From Vibrio owensii CAIM 1854 = LMG 25443 (GTDB lineage: Bacteria > Pseudomonadota > Gammaproteobacteria > Enterobacterales > Vibrionaceae), in NCBI RefSeq assembly GCF_000817815.1, contig NZ_JPRD01000026.1:1-35969 (forward strand): a DNA stretch of 35,969 nucleotides, read 5' to 3'. Position 1 is the stretch's first letter, and every line of letters starts with the position of its first letter. A model generated the notes under the pieces. The model made no database searches. It worked only from the letters and a program-made list of their open reading frames with translations, and had not been told where the DNA came from. A program made the position numbers and the translations under genes. Positions 25,840-34,964 of this stretch are shown one piece after another.

Positions 25840-26122
25840 TTTGCGCCAGTTTCAGATCCCATCCACAAACCTCAAGTGAGCATGCGTTTTAAACGCGCAA
25901 TAAGCAATTCGTCTAATGAAAGCAACAACCTAGGGGTTCGACTAATTTCCGCTCAATAAAATTAAAAGGTTTGACCAGTTTCTGGTATCCTTGCTGCGCT
26001 TAAATTTTATCGCCTAGGCTTATTTCTATAGCCGTACCTATTACCTTCTCTTTAGAAGAAGGCAAAGCGGACACTGAAATAAGGTTAGGCTTGTTTGAAT
26101 ACCTATTGAGGCTGTGAACTTT
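25840..26122 (+). promoter_or_regulatory. plsB upstream region with FadR-like operator
   Basis: 283 bases of native sequence between the transposon right end and plsB. AAAAGGTTTGACCAGTT at 25964-25980 differs at two arm positions from the FadR consensus AACTGGTNNGACCAGTT. FadR is reported to repress plsB in Vibrio cholerae. No firm promoter hexamers were fixed. A small hairpin CTTCT/AGAAG lies near 26045-26058. The first five bases of this stretch overlap the right copy of the ATTTG repeat. Confidence 0.55.
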
Positions 26123-28549
26123 ATGTCTTCTGGACAATCATTTTCACGTTCATTACTAAAACTACCTTTATCGGTAATGGTAAAGGGCACCACAATCCCA
26201 TCGAATCCGATTGATGATCTCAACATCGACCTCACTAAACCGATTGTGTATGCCTTGCCGTTCCGTTCGAACGTGGATTTGCTGACACTGCAAAAACAAG
26301 CTTTGAGTCTTGGTCTGCCTGACCCGCTCAGTCCATTGGAAATCAATGGAAAGACATTAACTCGTTACGTGTTTATCGCGTCTCGTCCAACCGTGATGAG
26401 CAACGATAACGATGTACCGAGTGAGTCTGTTTCTCTATTTACAGAGTTACTAGAACTGCACAAACTCGACAGCGAGTTAGACGTGCAAATGATCCCTGCA
26501 ACTGTGCTTTGGGGTCGTAAGCCAGGTAAAGAAGAAAACCACAAGCCGTACCTGCAACCAATGAATGGTCCGCAAAAAGCAAAAGCGGTCATGGCAGCTG
26601 GTCGTGACTGTTTGGTGCGTTTTAGCCCAGTGGTTTCACTGCGTTACATGGCAGACTCTCACGGCACTGACAGCGCTATCGCACACAAGCTTGCTCGTGT
26701 TGCACGTATCCACTTCTCTCGTCAGAAGCTTGCGGCATCCGGTCCAAATCTGCCTCAACGCCAAGTGCTGTTTGCACGCTTAATGAAATCGCCAGCGATT
26801 GAAAAAGCAATTGAAGACGAAGCGCAAAGCAAAAACATTTCGATCGAGAAAGCACGCAAAGAAGCCCATGACATCATGGATGAGATTGCAGCGGACTTCT
26901 CGTATGGTTTGGTGAAAAATGGCGATCGTATTCTTGGCTGGTTGTGGACGAAGCTGTACCAAGGTCTGCACATCAACAACGCTTCGACCGTTCGTCGCCT
27001 AGCGCAAGATGGTCATGAGATCGTGTATGTACCATGTCACCGCAGTCACATGGACTACCTACTGCTTTCTTACGTTCTATACCATGAAGGTATGGTGCCA
27101 CCGCACATTGCTGCGGGTATTAACCTGAACTTCTTCCCTGCGGGTCCAATCTTCCGTCGTGGTGGTGCGTTCTTTATTCGTCGTAGCTTTAAAGGCAACA
27201 AGCTGTACTCAACGATTTTCCGTGAGTACCTATCAGAGCTGTTTGCTAAAGGTTACTCGGTAGAGTACTTCAGTGAAGGTGGTCGTTCACGTACTGGTCG
27301 TCTGCTTCAAGCAAAAACCGGTATGTTGGCAATGACGATTCAAGCCATGCTACGCGGTCTAAACCGTCCAGTAACTCTAGTGCCTGTTTACATCGGTTAC
27401 GAGCACGTAATGGAAGTGGGCACTTACGCCAAAGAACTTCGCGGTTCACGCAAAGAGAAAGAAAACGCAGGTCTCGTACTGCGTACTCTGCGTAAGCTGC
27501 GCAACTTTGGCCTTGGTTACGTCAACTTCGGTGAGCCGATTCAGCTAAACCAATACCTGAATGAACACGCTCCTGAGTGGACGAAAGACATCGATCGCAT
27601 GGGCGGCAGCAAACCACAATGGATGAACCCTGTGGTTAACGGTCTGGCAAACAAGATGATGACGCACATTAACGATGCGGCAGCGACTAACGCGCTAACT
27701 CTATGTGCGACCGCATTATTGGCCTCTCGTCAGCGTGCATTATCTCGTGACTCTTTGATCAACCAGATTGAGTGCTACCTGAAGCTACTTAAGAACAACC
27801 CATACTCAAACACTTCAACGGTTCCAACAGAAACGGCTGAAGAGTTGGTAGATCACGCTATCTCACTTGATAAGTTTGTGATTGAAACCGACACCATGGG
27901 TGACATCATTTCGCTGGATCGTAGCCAGTCGATTCTGATGACTTACTACCGCAACAACATCATTCACCTGTTCGCCCTACCTTCATTGATTGCTCAAATG
28001 ATTATTCGTCAACGCAACGTGACCGTAGAGAAGATTCAAGAAAACGTTACTCAAATCTACCCATTCCTGAAAAAAGAGCTGTTTCTAAGCTATAAGGAAG
28101 AAGAGTTGAACGAGTTGGTCGTGAAGATTTTGAACGAGTTCATTGAGCAGAAGATGGTTTGCCAAGATGGTGACAAACTGGAAATTAACCAGTCAAACAA
28201 CCAATCATTGGTTCTGTTGGGTCGTACTATCACAGAAACACTGCAACGCTACTCTATCGCAATGAACCTACTGGTGGCAGACCAAGAGCTGGGTAAATCT
28301 GACCTTGAGCAGAAGAGCCAAGATATTGCACAGCGTTTGGGTCGTCTGCACGGCATCAACGCACCAGAGTTCTTCGATAAAGGTGTATTTACTGCGATGT
28401 TCAATACGCTGAAAGAGCAACAATACCTAGATAGCGACGGTAACTGTGACCTTGAGAAGACACAGCAATTTGCCAAACTGCTGTTTGCTCTGCTTTACCC
28501 AGAAGTGAAGTTGACCATCGAAGAGAGTATCCACCAGCTGCAAGCATAG
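26123..28549 (+). CDS. plsB: glycerol-3-phosphate acyltransferase
   Basis: 808 aa inner-membrane-associated enzyme that acylates the sn-1 position of glycerol-3-phosphate from acyl-CoA or acyl-ACP, the first step of phospholipid synthesis. The catalytic HX4D box is CHRSHMD, with His306 and Asp311 exactly as numbered in E. coli. The downstream substrate motifs [19 protein letters not shown] and [11 protein letters not shown] are complete. ATG 26123 ([10 protein letters not shown]) matches the known Vibrio start; the in-frame GTG at 26114 is less likely. It is probably controlled by FadR (site at 25964). It is intact despite the transposon 283 bases upstream. Confidence 0.97.
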   Translation: MSSGQSFSRSLLKLPLSVMVKGTTIPSNPIDDLNIDLTKPIVYALPFRSNVDLLTLQKQALSLGLPDPLSPLEINGKTLTRYVFIASRPTVMSNDNDVPSESVSLFTELLELHKLDSELDVQMIPATVLWGRKPGKEENHKPYLQPMNGPQKAKAVMAAGRDCLVRFSPVVSLRYMADSHGTDSAIAHKLARVARIHFSRQKLAASGPNLPQRQVLFARLMKSPAIEKAIEDEAQSKNISIEKARKEAHDIMDEIAADFSYGLVKNGDRILGWLWTKLYQGLHINNASTVRRLAQDGHEIVYVPCHRSHMDYLLLSYVLYHEGMVPPHIAAGINLNFFPAGPIFRRGGAFFIRRSFKGNKLYSTIFREYLSELFAKGYSVEYFSEGGRSRTGRLLQAKTGMLAMTIQAMLRGLNRPVTLVPVYIGYEHVMEVGTYAKELRGSRKEKENAGLVLRTLRKLRNFGLGYVNFGEPIQLNQYLNEHAPEWTKDIDRMGGSKPQWMNPVVNGLANKMMTHINDAAATNALTLCATALLASRQRALSRDSLINQIECYLKLLKNNPYSNTSTVPTETAEELVDHAISLDKFVIETDTMGDIISLDRSQSILMTYYRNNIIHLFALPSLIAQMIIRQRNVTVEKIQENVTQIYPFLKKELFLSYKEEELNELVVKILNEFIEQKMVCQDGDKLEINQSNNQSLVLLGRTITETLQRYSIAMNLLVADQELGKSDLEQKSQDIAQRLGRLHGINAPEFFDKGVFTAMFNTLKEQQYLDSDGNCDLEKTQQFAKLLFALLYPEVKLTIEESIHQLQA

Positions 28550-28585
28550 TTCGCTTAAGCTCGATACTCATCTCGACAAAAACAC

Positions 28586-28613
28586 AAAAGGCATCCAATC
28601 GGATGCCTTTTTT
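28586..28613. terminator. terminator between plsB and ubiA
   Basis: Stem AAAAGGCATCC/GGATGCCTTTT with a 4-base loop and a T-run on the plus strand (A-run on the other side), located between convergent plsB and ubiA. Confidence 0.92.
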
Positions 28614-28638
28614 CTATCTGAGTGTCTGTACTATGCCG

Positions 28639-29493
28639 TTACCAGAAAGCGATAACCAGGCCGACCGCAATAACCATTCCCACATAGTTATTGTTAAGGA
28701 AGGCTCTGAAACACAAGTCGCGATCTCGATGGCGAATCAAATGTTGTTGGTACACAAACAATGAAGCAGCCACCAGAATCGTCCAGTAGTAGCTTTGGCC
28801 AAGTTCATAGTGCTGACCAAGCAACACCAACATCGCCAAGGTAATCAACTGTAGAACGCCAATCACCAGTTTATCGTGGCGACCAAATAAGATAGCCGTT
28901 GATTTGATGCCAATTTTTAAATCATCATCTCGGTCGACCATCGCGTATTGAGTGTCGTAGGCAATAGTCCACAAAGCATTAATCGCAAACACAAACCACA
29001 CAATCAAAGGCAATTCGCCTGTTTGTGCTGCCCACGCCATCGGAATCGCCCAACTAAAAGCCAAACCTAAAAACAGCTGCGGCAAATGGGTGTAGCGCTT
29101 CATAAATGGATAAATGAACGCCAAAAAGATGCCAGCGAAGGAGAGTTTGATCGTCAGCGGGTTCATGGTCAGCACTAATAAGAAAGAGCTGATACCCAAA
29201 ACCAAAAATAGACCAATCGCTTCTTTCGAGGTCACTTTACCCGATGGTAAAGGACGCTGTTTGGTGCGTTTCACATGCCCATCAACTTTACGGTCGGCAA
29301 AGTCGTTAATCACACAACCGGCGCTACGCATTAGGAACACGCCTAACACAAACACGATGAGTACATTCCAACTTGGTATGCCTTGGGCGGCAATCACAAG
29401 TGCCCAAACCGTCGGCCACAATAACAAGAGTGAGCCAATTGGGCGGTCCATTCGCATCAGTTGCCAATATGCTTTGGCTTTGTCTGCGGACAT
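28639..29493 (-). CDS. ubiA: 4-hydroxybenzoate octaprenyltransferase
   Basis: 284 aa integral membrane prenyltransferase of ubiquinone synthesis that attaches the polyprenyl tail to 4-hydroxybenzoate. The two Mg2+/diphosphate-binding aspartate motifs are visible: NDFADRKVD (Asp67, Asp71) and [13 protein letters not shown] (Asp180 to Asp191). About eight to nine hydrophobic helices are present, and the N-terminus has the usual [13 protein letters not shown]. Its ATG directly abuts the ubiC stop codon with no gap, so the pair is translationally coupled, following pathway order ubiC then ubiA. Confidence 0.96.
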   Translation of the reverse strand: MSADKAKAYWQLMRMDRPIGSLLLLWPTVWALVIAAQGIPSWNVLIVFVLGVFLMRSAGCVINDFADRKVDGHVKRTKQRPLPSGKVTSKEAIGLFLVLGISSFLLVLTMNPLTIKLSFAGIFLAFIYPFMKRYTHLPQLFLGLAFSWAIPMAWAAQTGELPLIVWFVFAINALWTIAYDTQYAMVDRDDDLKIGIKSTAILFGRHDKLVIGVLQLITLAMLVLLGQHYELGQSYYWTILVAASLFVYQQHLIRHRDRDLCFRAFLNNNYVGMVIAVGLVIAFW

Positions 29494-30033
29494 TTACACC
29501 TTCTCCTTAGCGTAAACTGGTGAATTTGTTAAGAATAACTCAGCAACCAGCATGGGTTTGTGATTCATCCACAGTCTTGAGCGTCGCGCTAAAAAGCGCC
29601 CCTGTGGCAAGCTAACCCATCCCATTTGCAGAGCATCGCGTTCAACGTTATCGGCGCTGAACACAGTTAAACCCAGCGGGATATCTCCTTGCTGAGCTAA
29701 GTCATATTGTTGATCGACCAAGGTTGAACGAGGAATGAGCGTGCGGCCAATAACCCAATCCGTATTGTCGCCACATAAAATCACCTCTCTCAGTAGGCAA
29801 TCTTGCTCAGACAATAGCTGGCTCTCATCCTGTTTTAACGTCTTGGCTGTGACGATCTGATTGTGCAGCAATTCCACTGTTAAGCGTTGGCAATGCTGAC
29901 CTAAACGACGTGACAAAGAGCCCTGTTCTTCAAGCCAATGCTTGGCGAATTCGCTAGGGAATTCAAAATCTTCGGGGTTTTGCCACTCTACTTCCAATAA
30001 AGAAGTAAGATAGAGTGATGTCGGCTGATTCAT
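29494..30033 (-). CDS. ubiC: chorismate pyruvate-lyase
   Basis: 179 aa cytoplasmic enzyme that removes pyruvate from chorismate to yield 4-hydroxybenzoate, the first committed step of ubiquinone synthesis and the substrate of UbiA next door. The family pattern is seen in SLSRRLGQHC, LLREVILCG, WVIGRTLIP, LG..LF-like LGLTVFSAD, RRSRLWMNHKPMLVAELFL (conserved Glu near the C-terminus). ATG 30033 (MNQPTSLY) is preferred; a TTG four codons upstream at 30045 is possible. No clear ribosome site is seen. Confidence 0.92.
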   Translation of the reverse strand: MNQPTSLYLTSLLEVEWQNPEDFEFPSEFAKHWLEEQGSLSRRLGQHCQRLTVELLHNQIVTAKTLKQDESQLLSEQDCLLREVILCGDNTDWVIGRTLIPRSTLVDQQYDLAQQGDIPLGLTVFSADNVERDALQMGWVSLPQGRFLARRSRLWMNHKPMLVAELFLTNSPVYAKEKV

Positions 30034-30186
30034 ACTAGTATTCAATTGGAGGCTTTATGCGTACAATAAAGCAACAACTTACCGTCTTATTGAAACCGTA
30101 AGTTCCGTTATTTGTTTTAGACGGTCTATTGTATCAAGACTGAAGCGATTCGAATATCGCGATCCAGAGAAAGAAAAGTTAGAAAT

Positions 30187-30597
30187 ATGTACAAACGTTA
30201 TGTAGCCCAAATTATTTTCGCGCTAAGTCTGCTTATTTCAGCACCAAGTTGGGCTGAATCAGAAGAAGCTGCACCTAAGTTAACCTACTTCACGCTAGAA
30301 CCCGATTTGACCACAAACTTCTACACCAAAGGCAACAAACTGGGTTATGTGCAAGTACGTATCGACATCATGGTTATGAGCCAACAAGACCTTGCGGTTG
30401 TAGAACATCACCAACCACTGATCCGCGATGCGGTGATTGAGCTTCTAGGCAAGCAAACAGAAGATACGATCAAGTCTTTGTCTGGCCGTGAAGATCTGCG
30501 CAAAACTCTGGTGAAAGAGCTCAACGAGACCTTGCTGCCAGAGACTGGCAAAACCATCATTGCTGATTTGCTGTTTACCAAATACCTTTATCAATAG
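30187..30597 (+). CDS. FliL-family protein (flagellar basal-body-associated, stand-alone copy)
   Basis: 136 aa with an N-terminal signal peptide or anchor (residues 1-23, hydrophobic IIFALSLLISAPSWA) followed by a periplasmic FliL-like domain: LEPDLTTNFY, LGYVQVRIDIMV, the HHQPLIRDAVIELL helix and the GREDLRKTLVKEL segment. FliL proteins surround stators and modulate motor torque. This one is outside a flagellar operon and has a shorter N-terminus than canonical FliL, so it is a second copy with uncertain role. The ribosome site is weak (AAAGTTAGAA). It is divergent from ubiC and ends at a shared terminator with glpG. Confidence 0.82.
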   Translation: MYKRYVAQIIFALSLLISAPSWAESEEAAPKLTYFTLEPDLTTNFYTKGNKLGYVQVRIDIMVMSQQDLAVVEHHQPLIRDAVIELLGKQTEDTIKSLSGREDLRKTLVKELNETLLPETGKTIIADLLFTKYLYQ

Positions 30598-30650
30598 TGT
30601 GAACAGCTAAAGCTGACGAGCTCATCTCTATAAGCGAAAGACAGATAAAC

Positions 30651-30678
30651 AAAAGACCGCCGATTGGCGGTCTTTTTT
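30651..30678. terminator. terminator between fliL-like gene and glpG
   Basis: Stem AAAAGACCGCC/GGCGGTCTTTT with a GATT loop and a T-run on the plus strand. The stem is nearly the same sequence as the terminator after btuB (2399-2421). Confidence 0.92.
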
Positions 30679-30701
30679 GTTGGTATCTATAAATCATTAA
30701 C

Positions 30702-31544
30702 TCAGGAGGCTTGTTGGTATTTCTGCTTACCGGAATCAAACAGCGCAATCGCCATACCTGAAAGCAAACCCACCAAGTGTGCCGTATTAGCAATCGCCAT
30801 AAATGGCTGAACAAAACCAAGCACTAGCCACACCAACATAAAGCCAATAATAGGTTTAGGCAGTGTTAAACCGAGATGTGGGCAACGGTAGCCAAGGAGC
30901 CACAAGTAACCAAGCAGCGCATAAACCACACCAGATAAACCACCGAAGTTTGCCCCTTCCACATAAAACTGCCCCGCACCAGATAGTGCTGCAGAGATAA
31001 AGAAGATTTGCAGTAACTTACCAGAACTCAAACGGCGCTCGATATCCCCGCCCAATTGCCACCACCACAAGAGGTTGAACACAATATGGGTAACAGAGAA
31101 GTGCAGCAGTGCATGACTAACCCAACGCCAGAGCTGCCACTGTTGTCCTTCGAAAGCCGGGAAATGGAGAAGAGCAAACACGCCATCACCAAAACCGAAC
31201 ATCTGCAAAAAGTAGATAACCGTACAAACGGCCATGATCAATAAGGTCACGGGGCCCGCTTTGGCTTTTACCATGCCCATGATACTCGGGCTGGAATAAT
31301 GGAATTTACTCTTACGAGTATCGGCAACGTCCCACGAGGCGGCGCTGTATTTCGAAGCAGAGGGATTCGCTAAAAACTGCTTTAGTTCTGCTTCAACTTC
31401 AATTTCATGCTGTGCGTCTGCCAGCCAAAGTGCAAACTGCCCTTCACCTTCTGGCATCATCTGGATATCTATCTTGCGCGATGCCATGTAATCAATGAAG
31501 GCTTGCGCCATACGTGGATTATTTAACGTTACCAATCTCTTCAT
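30702..31544 (-). CDS. glpG: rhomboid intramembrane serine protease GlpG
   Basis: 280 aa. A cytosolic N-terminal domain (about residues 1-65) precedes six transmembrane helices. The catalytic dyad is Ser204 in GGLSGVVYAL and His256 in ANTAHLVGLLSG, with the supporting HIVFN motif (His153, Asn157). It cleaves membrane proteins within the lipid bilayer; in enteric bacteria it acts on orphan membrane subunits. Its ATG overlaps the glpE stop by one base (TAATG), so the two are co-translated. Confidence 0.95.
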   Translation of the reverse strand: MKRLVTLNNPRMAQAFIDYMASRKIDIQMMPEGEGQFALWLADAQHEIEVEAELKQFLANPSASKYSAASWDVADTRKSKFHYSSPSIMGMVKAKAGPVTLLIMAVCTVIYFLQMFGFGDGVFALLHFPAFEGQQWQLWRWVSHALLHFSVTHIVFNLLWWWQLGGDIERRLSSGKLLQIFFISAALSGAGQFYVEGANFGGLSGVVYALLGYLWLLGYRCPHLGLTLPKPIIGFMLVWLVLGFVQPFMAIANTAHLVGLLSGMAIALFDSGKQKYQQAS

Positions 31545-31864
31545 TAACTTCTCACTATCGGTAGTTCTGCTCGTTGCCAGGCTTCAAAGCCACCATCCAC
31601 ACTGTACACCTGTTCGAAGCCTTGGTTAACCAAATATTGCGCCGCACCTTGACTACTAATGCCGTGGTAGCACATCACGAGGATTGGTTGTTCGAATTCC
31701 ACATCGTTCATGAAAGGAACGATCGAATCATTAGTCAGATGAAAAGCAGACTCGGCATGCGCCACAGCAAAAGATTGTGGGTCACGAATATCAACAAGCT
31801 TTGCTTCACCTTGTTCGAGCAATGCTTGAGCGCCTTGTACATCGATATGTTGAAACTGGTCCAT
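31544..31864 (-). CDS. glpE: thiosulfate sulfurtransferase GlpE (single-domain rhodanese)
   Basis: 106 aa cytoplasmic rhodanese. The catalytic Cys65 in [16 protein letters not shown] occupies the same position as in E. coli GlpE, and the N-terminal VDIRDPQSF is the family's substrate-side motif. It moves sulfane sulfur from thiosulfate to cyanide or thiol acceptors such as thioredoxin. It is the first gene of a glpE-glpG operon; the glpR repressor found in the enteric operon is not present here. Confidence 0.95.
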   Translation of the reverse strand: MDQFQHIDVQGAQALLEQGEAKLVDIRDPQSFAVAHAESAFHLTNDSIVPFMNDVEFEQPILVMCYHGISSQGAAQYLVNQGFEQVYSVDGGFEAWQRAELPIVRS

Positions 31865-32211
31865 TTACTTTCTCTATGTAGTTTTCGTTATTGACGCCAT
31901 TGTAACCTATCCAAAGCCAAACTTAGACACAGAGATAGTCAGGGCATTAAACGCTGTACATATTCGCACCGTTTGTGGATAAATCTGTGAATTGCGTTGA
32001 TAAAGTATATTTGGATCATTTGATCCACAATATGTAGTAATGATCTTGATCTAACTGTGTGTATATTTACAACTATCCCCAAACCAAAAACTGCTTCAAA
32101 GCCTTATTTTGTCCGGCTTTAGAACAGTTGATGAATAATTACTTCACAGAGTTATACACAGGTAGCACAGATAAATTAGATCGCAAACGCTGTCTATTTT
32201 CGATCGAAAAT
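31865..32211. other. glpE upstream region with DnaA-box-like sites and GATC cluster
   Basis: A noncoding stretch with an exact DnaA box in inverse form, TGTGGATAA, at 31974-31982; TTATACACA at 32152-32160; and a one-mismatch TGATCCACA at 32021-32029. GATC appears at 32014, 32022, 32042, 32048, 32179 and 32202. A perfect dyad TGGATCA-TT-TGATCCA is at 32012-32027. It must also hold the glpE promoter, which was not pinned down. Confidence 0.55.
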
Positions 32212-32242
32212 AAAAAAGCCGAGATCACATGATCTCGGCTTT
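32212..32242 (-). terminator. terminator downstream of rpoH
   Basis: Stem AAAGCCGAGATC/GATCTCGGCTTT with an ACAT loop, followed on the minus strand by TTTTTTATTTTC, starting 35 bases after the rpoH stop. Confidence 0.92.
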
Positions 32243-32276
32243 CTATGAAAATCTTACTTGAGATTAGAAGCGAAAG

Positions 32277-33134
32277 TTAGAACTCACCAACAGCAAGTTT
32301 CAATTTCTTCATCGCGTTCTTTTCTAGCTGACGAATACGCTCAGCAGAAACACCAAACTCATCGGCAAGGTCTTGCAAGGTTGCTTTCTCGTCATCTAAC
32401 CAGCGAGAACGAACAATGCGCTGGCTGCGCTCATCTAGACTTGCAAGTGCATGGCCTAGACGGTTATTGGTGTGTGTTTCCCAGTTTGCAGCTTCAATGT
32501 TATCAGCAACATCAGAAGACTTATCTTCTAGGTACACCATTGGCGCTGTGTACGAGTTTGCGCTGTCGTCATCGTCCATTGGCATATCAAACGTCGAGTC
32601 TACAGCCGCTAGACGAGATTCCATTTCGCGAACTTCAGAAGGCTCTACACCTAGCTCACGTGCAACAGTTTCTACTTCACCGTTGTTGAACCAACCTAGA
32701 CGTTTTTTCGACTTACGTAGATTGAAGAACAACTTACGCTGTGCCTTGGTTGTTGCGATCTTAACGATACGCCAGTTACGCAGCACGTATTCATGGATCT
32801 CAGCTTTGATCCAGTGAACAGCGAAAGACACCAAACGCACACCCACTTCTGGGTTGAAGCGCTTAACAGCCTTCATAAGACCGATGTTGCCCTCTTGCAC
32901 TAAGTCTGCCATCGGCAAGCCATAGCCTGAGTAGCCACGAGCAACGTGAACAACGAATCGTAGGTGTGACAAGATCAGGCCTTTCGCCGCATCTATCTCA
33001 CCGTTGTAGTGTAATCTTTCTGCCAGCCCACGCTCTTCTTCTGGTGTCAGCATTGGGTAGCTGTTTACAGAACGGATATAGCTATCAAGGCTATCTTGCG
33101 TGACTAGAGCCATCGGATACGCTTCTTTTGTCAT
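32277..33134 (-). CDS. rpoH: heat-shock sigma factor sigma-32
   Basis: 285 aa RNA polymerase sigma factor for heat-shock promoters. Region 2 is seen in [42 protein letters not shown]. The RpoH box QRKLFFNLR, specific to sigma-32, is intact. Region 4 with its helix-turn-helix ends in YGV-like [20 protein letters not shown]. Its position after ftsYEX is the conserved gammaproteobacterial order. A weak terminator separates it from ftsX, so it probably has its own promoter(s) in 33135-33262. Confidence 0.97.
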   Translation of the reverse strand: MTKEAYPMALVTQDSLDSYIRSVNSYPMLTPEEERGLAERLHYNGEIDAAKGLILSHLRFVVHVARGYSGYGLPMADLVQEGNIGLMKAVKRFNPEVGVRLVSFAVHWIKAEIHEYVLRNWRIVKIATTKAQRKLFFNLRKSKKRLGWFNNGEVETVARELGVEPSEVREMESRLAAVDSTFDMPMDDDDSANSYTAPMVYLEDKSSDVADNIEAANWETHTNNRLGHALASLDERSQRIVRSRWLDDEKATLQDLADEFGVSAERIRQLEKNAMKKLKLAVGEF

Positions 33135-33262
33135 TCAATTCCTCATCAATCTCTGATCTGGAGCATTACATTGCAATTTAGCTTGGCCATCTTGAACTCA
33201 AAATGAACAAGTTTCAAGAAGGGCGAGTAATTATCCATAAACAAATAGTCTATACAAGGGGT

Positions 33263-33282
33263 AAAAATTAGCTTGTGCTAAT
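33263..33282 (-). terminator. weak terminator-like hairpin between ftsX and rpoH
   Basis: Stem ATTAGC/GCTAAT with a 4-base loop, followed on the minus strand by TTTTAC, about 28 bases after the ftsX stop. The short A/T-rich stem suggests only partial termination. Confidence 0.45.
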
Positions 33283-33309
33283 AAATTCCAAGTATAAGAC
33301 CTTTATCAC

Positions 33310-34278
33310 CTAAACTGGTTCAATTTCTTTCAGGTGACGCTGCGCGGATACTCGAGCGGCAATACAACCTAATAGACTACCAGTCATGATTAGTAGTAGA
33401 GATTCATCCCAGCTCAAGCCAATCAAGCGGAATTGACTGTCGTAAAGCGAGGCTAATTGTTCAACCGCATTGTTCATAACAACCGTAATCAATGCCGTCA
33501 CTAGCCACGCAATGCTGGCCCCAAGAACACCGAACCACATGCCAGTGTATAAGTAAGGGCGCAGAATGAAGCTGTCGGTTGCACCAATCAGCTTCATGGT
33601 TTGAATCTCTTCTTTGTTCGCCAGCACATTAAAGCGCAATGTATTGCCGACGATTAAAAATACAGCACCCAACATCAGCACTGTCAGGGTGATGACAATA
33701 ATGCTAGCAAGGGTTTTTATCGCATCAAGGCGCGCTAGCCAGTCTTCATCGAGCCTAACGTCGGTAACGTCTTGTTGCTCACGAACTTCTTTAGCAAGCG
33801 ACTGAATATCACTTTTTTGTTCTGAATCTGGCGTAATCACCAACACACCAGGAAGCGCATAACCACTCAATAAGCTCAACGCTTGGTCAAAGCCGGCGTA
33901 TTGGCTTAAATCAGATAGACCTTGTTGCGGCGAAATATATTCCACCTCTTTTACCAAAGGCCAAGTTTCAATCTGATCTTTTAGCACCATCACACGCGCG
34001 TCAGGCATGCCCTCGACTAAGTAAGCACTTACTTGGGATGGCGACGCGACGTCTTGCGCAGCACTCGCCACGTTTTTACCCAGCAAATACAAACAAGCCG
34101 GCATCGCTAACGCTACCGAAATGACGGCCAAGGTAAGAATGTTACCTAATGGACGACGCCATAATGCGCCAAAAGAAGATTTTGCTTGTTTTACATGGAC
34201 AGAGAAAAAACCATCGGTATTTGCACGCTTGGCACTGCGACCTTTCCCTTTTTTCTGGGTGCGCTTGTTACCTACCAT
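33310..34278 (-). CDS. ftsX: cell-division ABC transporter-like permease FtsX
   Basis: 322 aa. A basic cytosolic N-terminus (about residues 1-45) is followed by four transmembrane helices, with a large periplasmic loop between the first and second (about 75-195). This is the FtsX topology; the loop contacts EnvC-type activators of cell-wall amidases during septation. It partners with the FtsE ATPase, whose 3' end it overlaps by 11 bases. The gene lies in the conserved ftsY-ftsE-ftsX order. Confidence 0.96.
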   Translation of the reverse strand: MVGNKRTQKKGKGRSAKRANTDGFFSVHVKQAKSSFGALWRRPLGNILTLAVISVALAMPACLYLLGKNVASAAQDVASPSQVSAYLVEGMPDARVMVLKDQIETWPLVKEVEYISPQQGLSDLSQYAGFDQALSLLSGYALPGVLVITPDSEQKSDIQSLAKEVREQQDVTDVRLDEDWLARLDAIKTLASIIVITLTVLMLGAVFLIVGNTLRFNVLANKEEIQTMKLIGATDSFILRPYLYTGMWFGVLGASIAWLVTALITVVMNNAVEQLASLYDSQFRLIGLSWDESLLLIMTGSLLGCIAARVSAQRHLKEIEPV

Positions 34279-34942
34279 AGTCTTCTACCTCACTTAGGAA
34301 GCCTTGGTTCAATTCAAAATGGCGATATTGTGGGCGAGTGTTTACTAACCCGATATCGTGCGTCGCAAGAAGGATCGTTACGCCTGCACGGTTAAATTCT
34401 TCGAATAGTCGTAACACACGGTTAGACAATTCTGGATCGAGGTTACCAGTTGGCTCATCCGCCACCAGTAAGGTTGGTCGATTCACGACAGCGCGTGCGA
34501 TACCAACTCGTTGCTGTTCACCACCAGAGAGCTGGCTTGGCAAACAACGGGCTTTATCAAGCAAGCCCGTTTTATCCAACGCCGCAGAAACACGGCGTTT
34601 GATTTCGTTTTCAGAAATCGACTCGATGCGCATTGGCAGCGCGACATTGTCGAAGACGCTGCGATCCATCAATAAACGGTGATCTTGGAAAACAATCCCG
34701 ATGTTGCGACGTAAGAACGGAATGTCTTTGTTTGGGATACGCGTGATGTCGTGGCCATTAAAATGGACTTTGCCATCGGTTGGACGCTCTATCGCACATA
34801 TCAGTTTCAACAAGGTACTTTTACCTGCTCCGGAATGTCCGCCTAAAAACGCCATTTCTCCGCGTCGAAGGTGAAAGTCGACTTTCTGCAAAGCTTGTCG
34901 ACCACCTCGGTAAGCTTTGCTCACTTGCTGAAATTTGATCAC
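34268..34942 (-). CDS. ftsE: cell-division ATP-binding protein FtsE
   Basis: 224 aa ABC ATPase that powers the FtsEX complex at the divisome. Walker [11 protein letters not shown] (residues 34-43), signature [14 protein letters not shown], Walker [10 protein letters not shown] and the switch His in ATHD are all intact. It lies between ftsY (22-base gap) and ftsX (11-base overlap) in one operon. Confidence 0.97.
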   Translation of the reverse strand: MIKFQQVSKAYRGGRQALQKVDFHLRRGEMAFLGGHSGAGKSTLLKLICAIERPTDGKVHFNGHDITRIPNKDIPFLRRNIGIVFQDHRLLMDRSVFDNVALPMRIESISENEIKRRVSAALDKTGLLDKARCLPSQLSGGEQQRVGIARAVVNRPTLLVADEPTGNLDPELSNRVLRLFEEFNRAGVTILLATHDIGLVNTRPQYRHFELNQGFLSEVEDYGR

Positions 34943-34964
34943 CGTTGATTTCCTCTAACTCTTG

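Noticed and set aside
25645..25960. TTCCGCTCA at 25649 and again at 25949 as a second nested pair of ends
   Set aside because: A 9-base direct match only, in different contexts and without inverted partners; the TGTAGGCA ends explain the boundary better.
26114..26122. GTG start for plsB adding three residues
   Set aside because: The ATG at 26123 gives the known Vibrio N-terminus [10 protein letters not shown] and places the HX4D box at residues 306-311, as in E. coli.
31974..32210. Chromosomal replication origin
   Set aside because: The DnaA boxes are fewer than in oriC, no AT-rich 13-mer array is evident, and the neighbours (glpE, rpoH) are not the mnmG/mioC context of the Vibrio chromosome 1 origin or the rctB context of chromosome 2.
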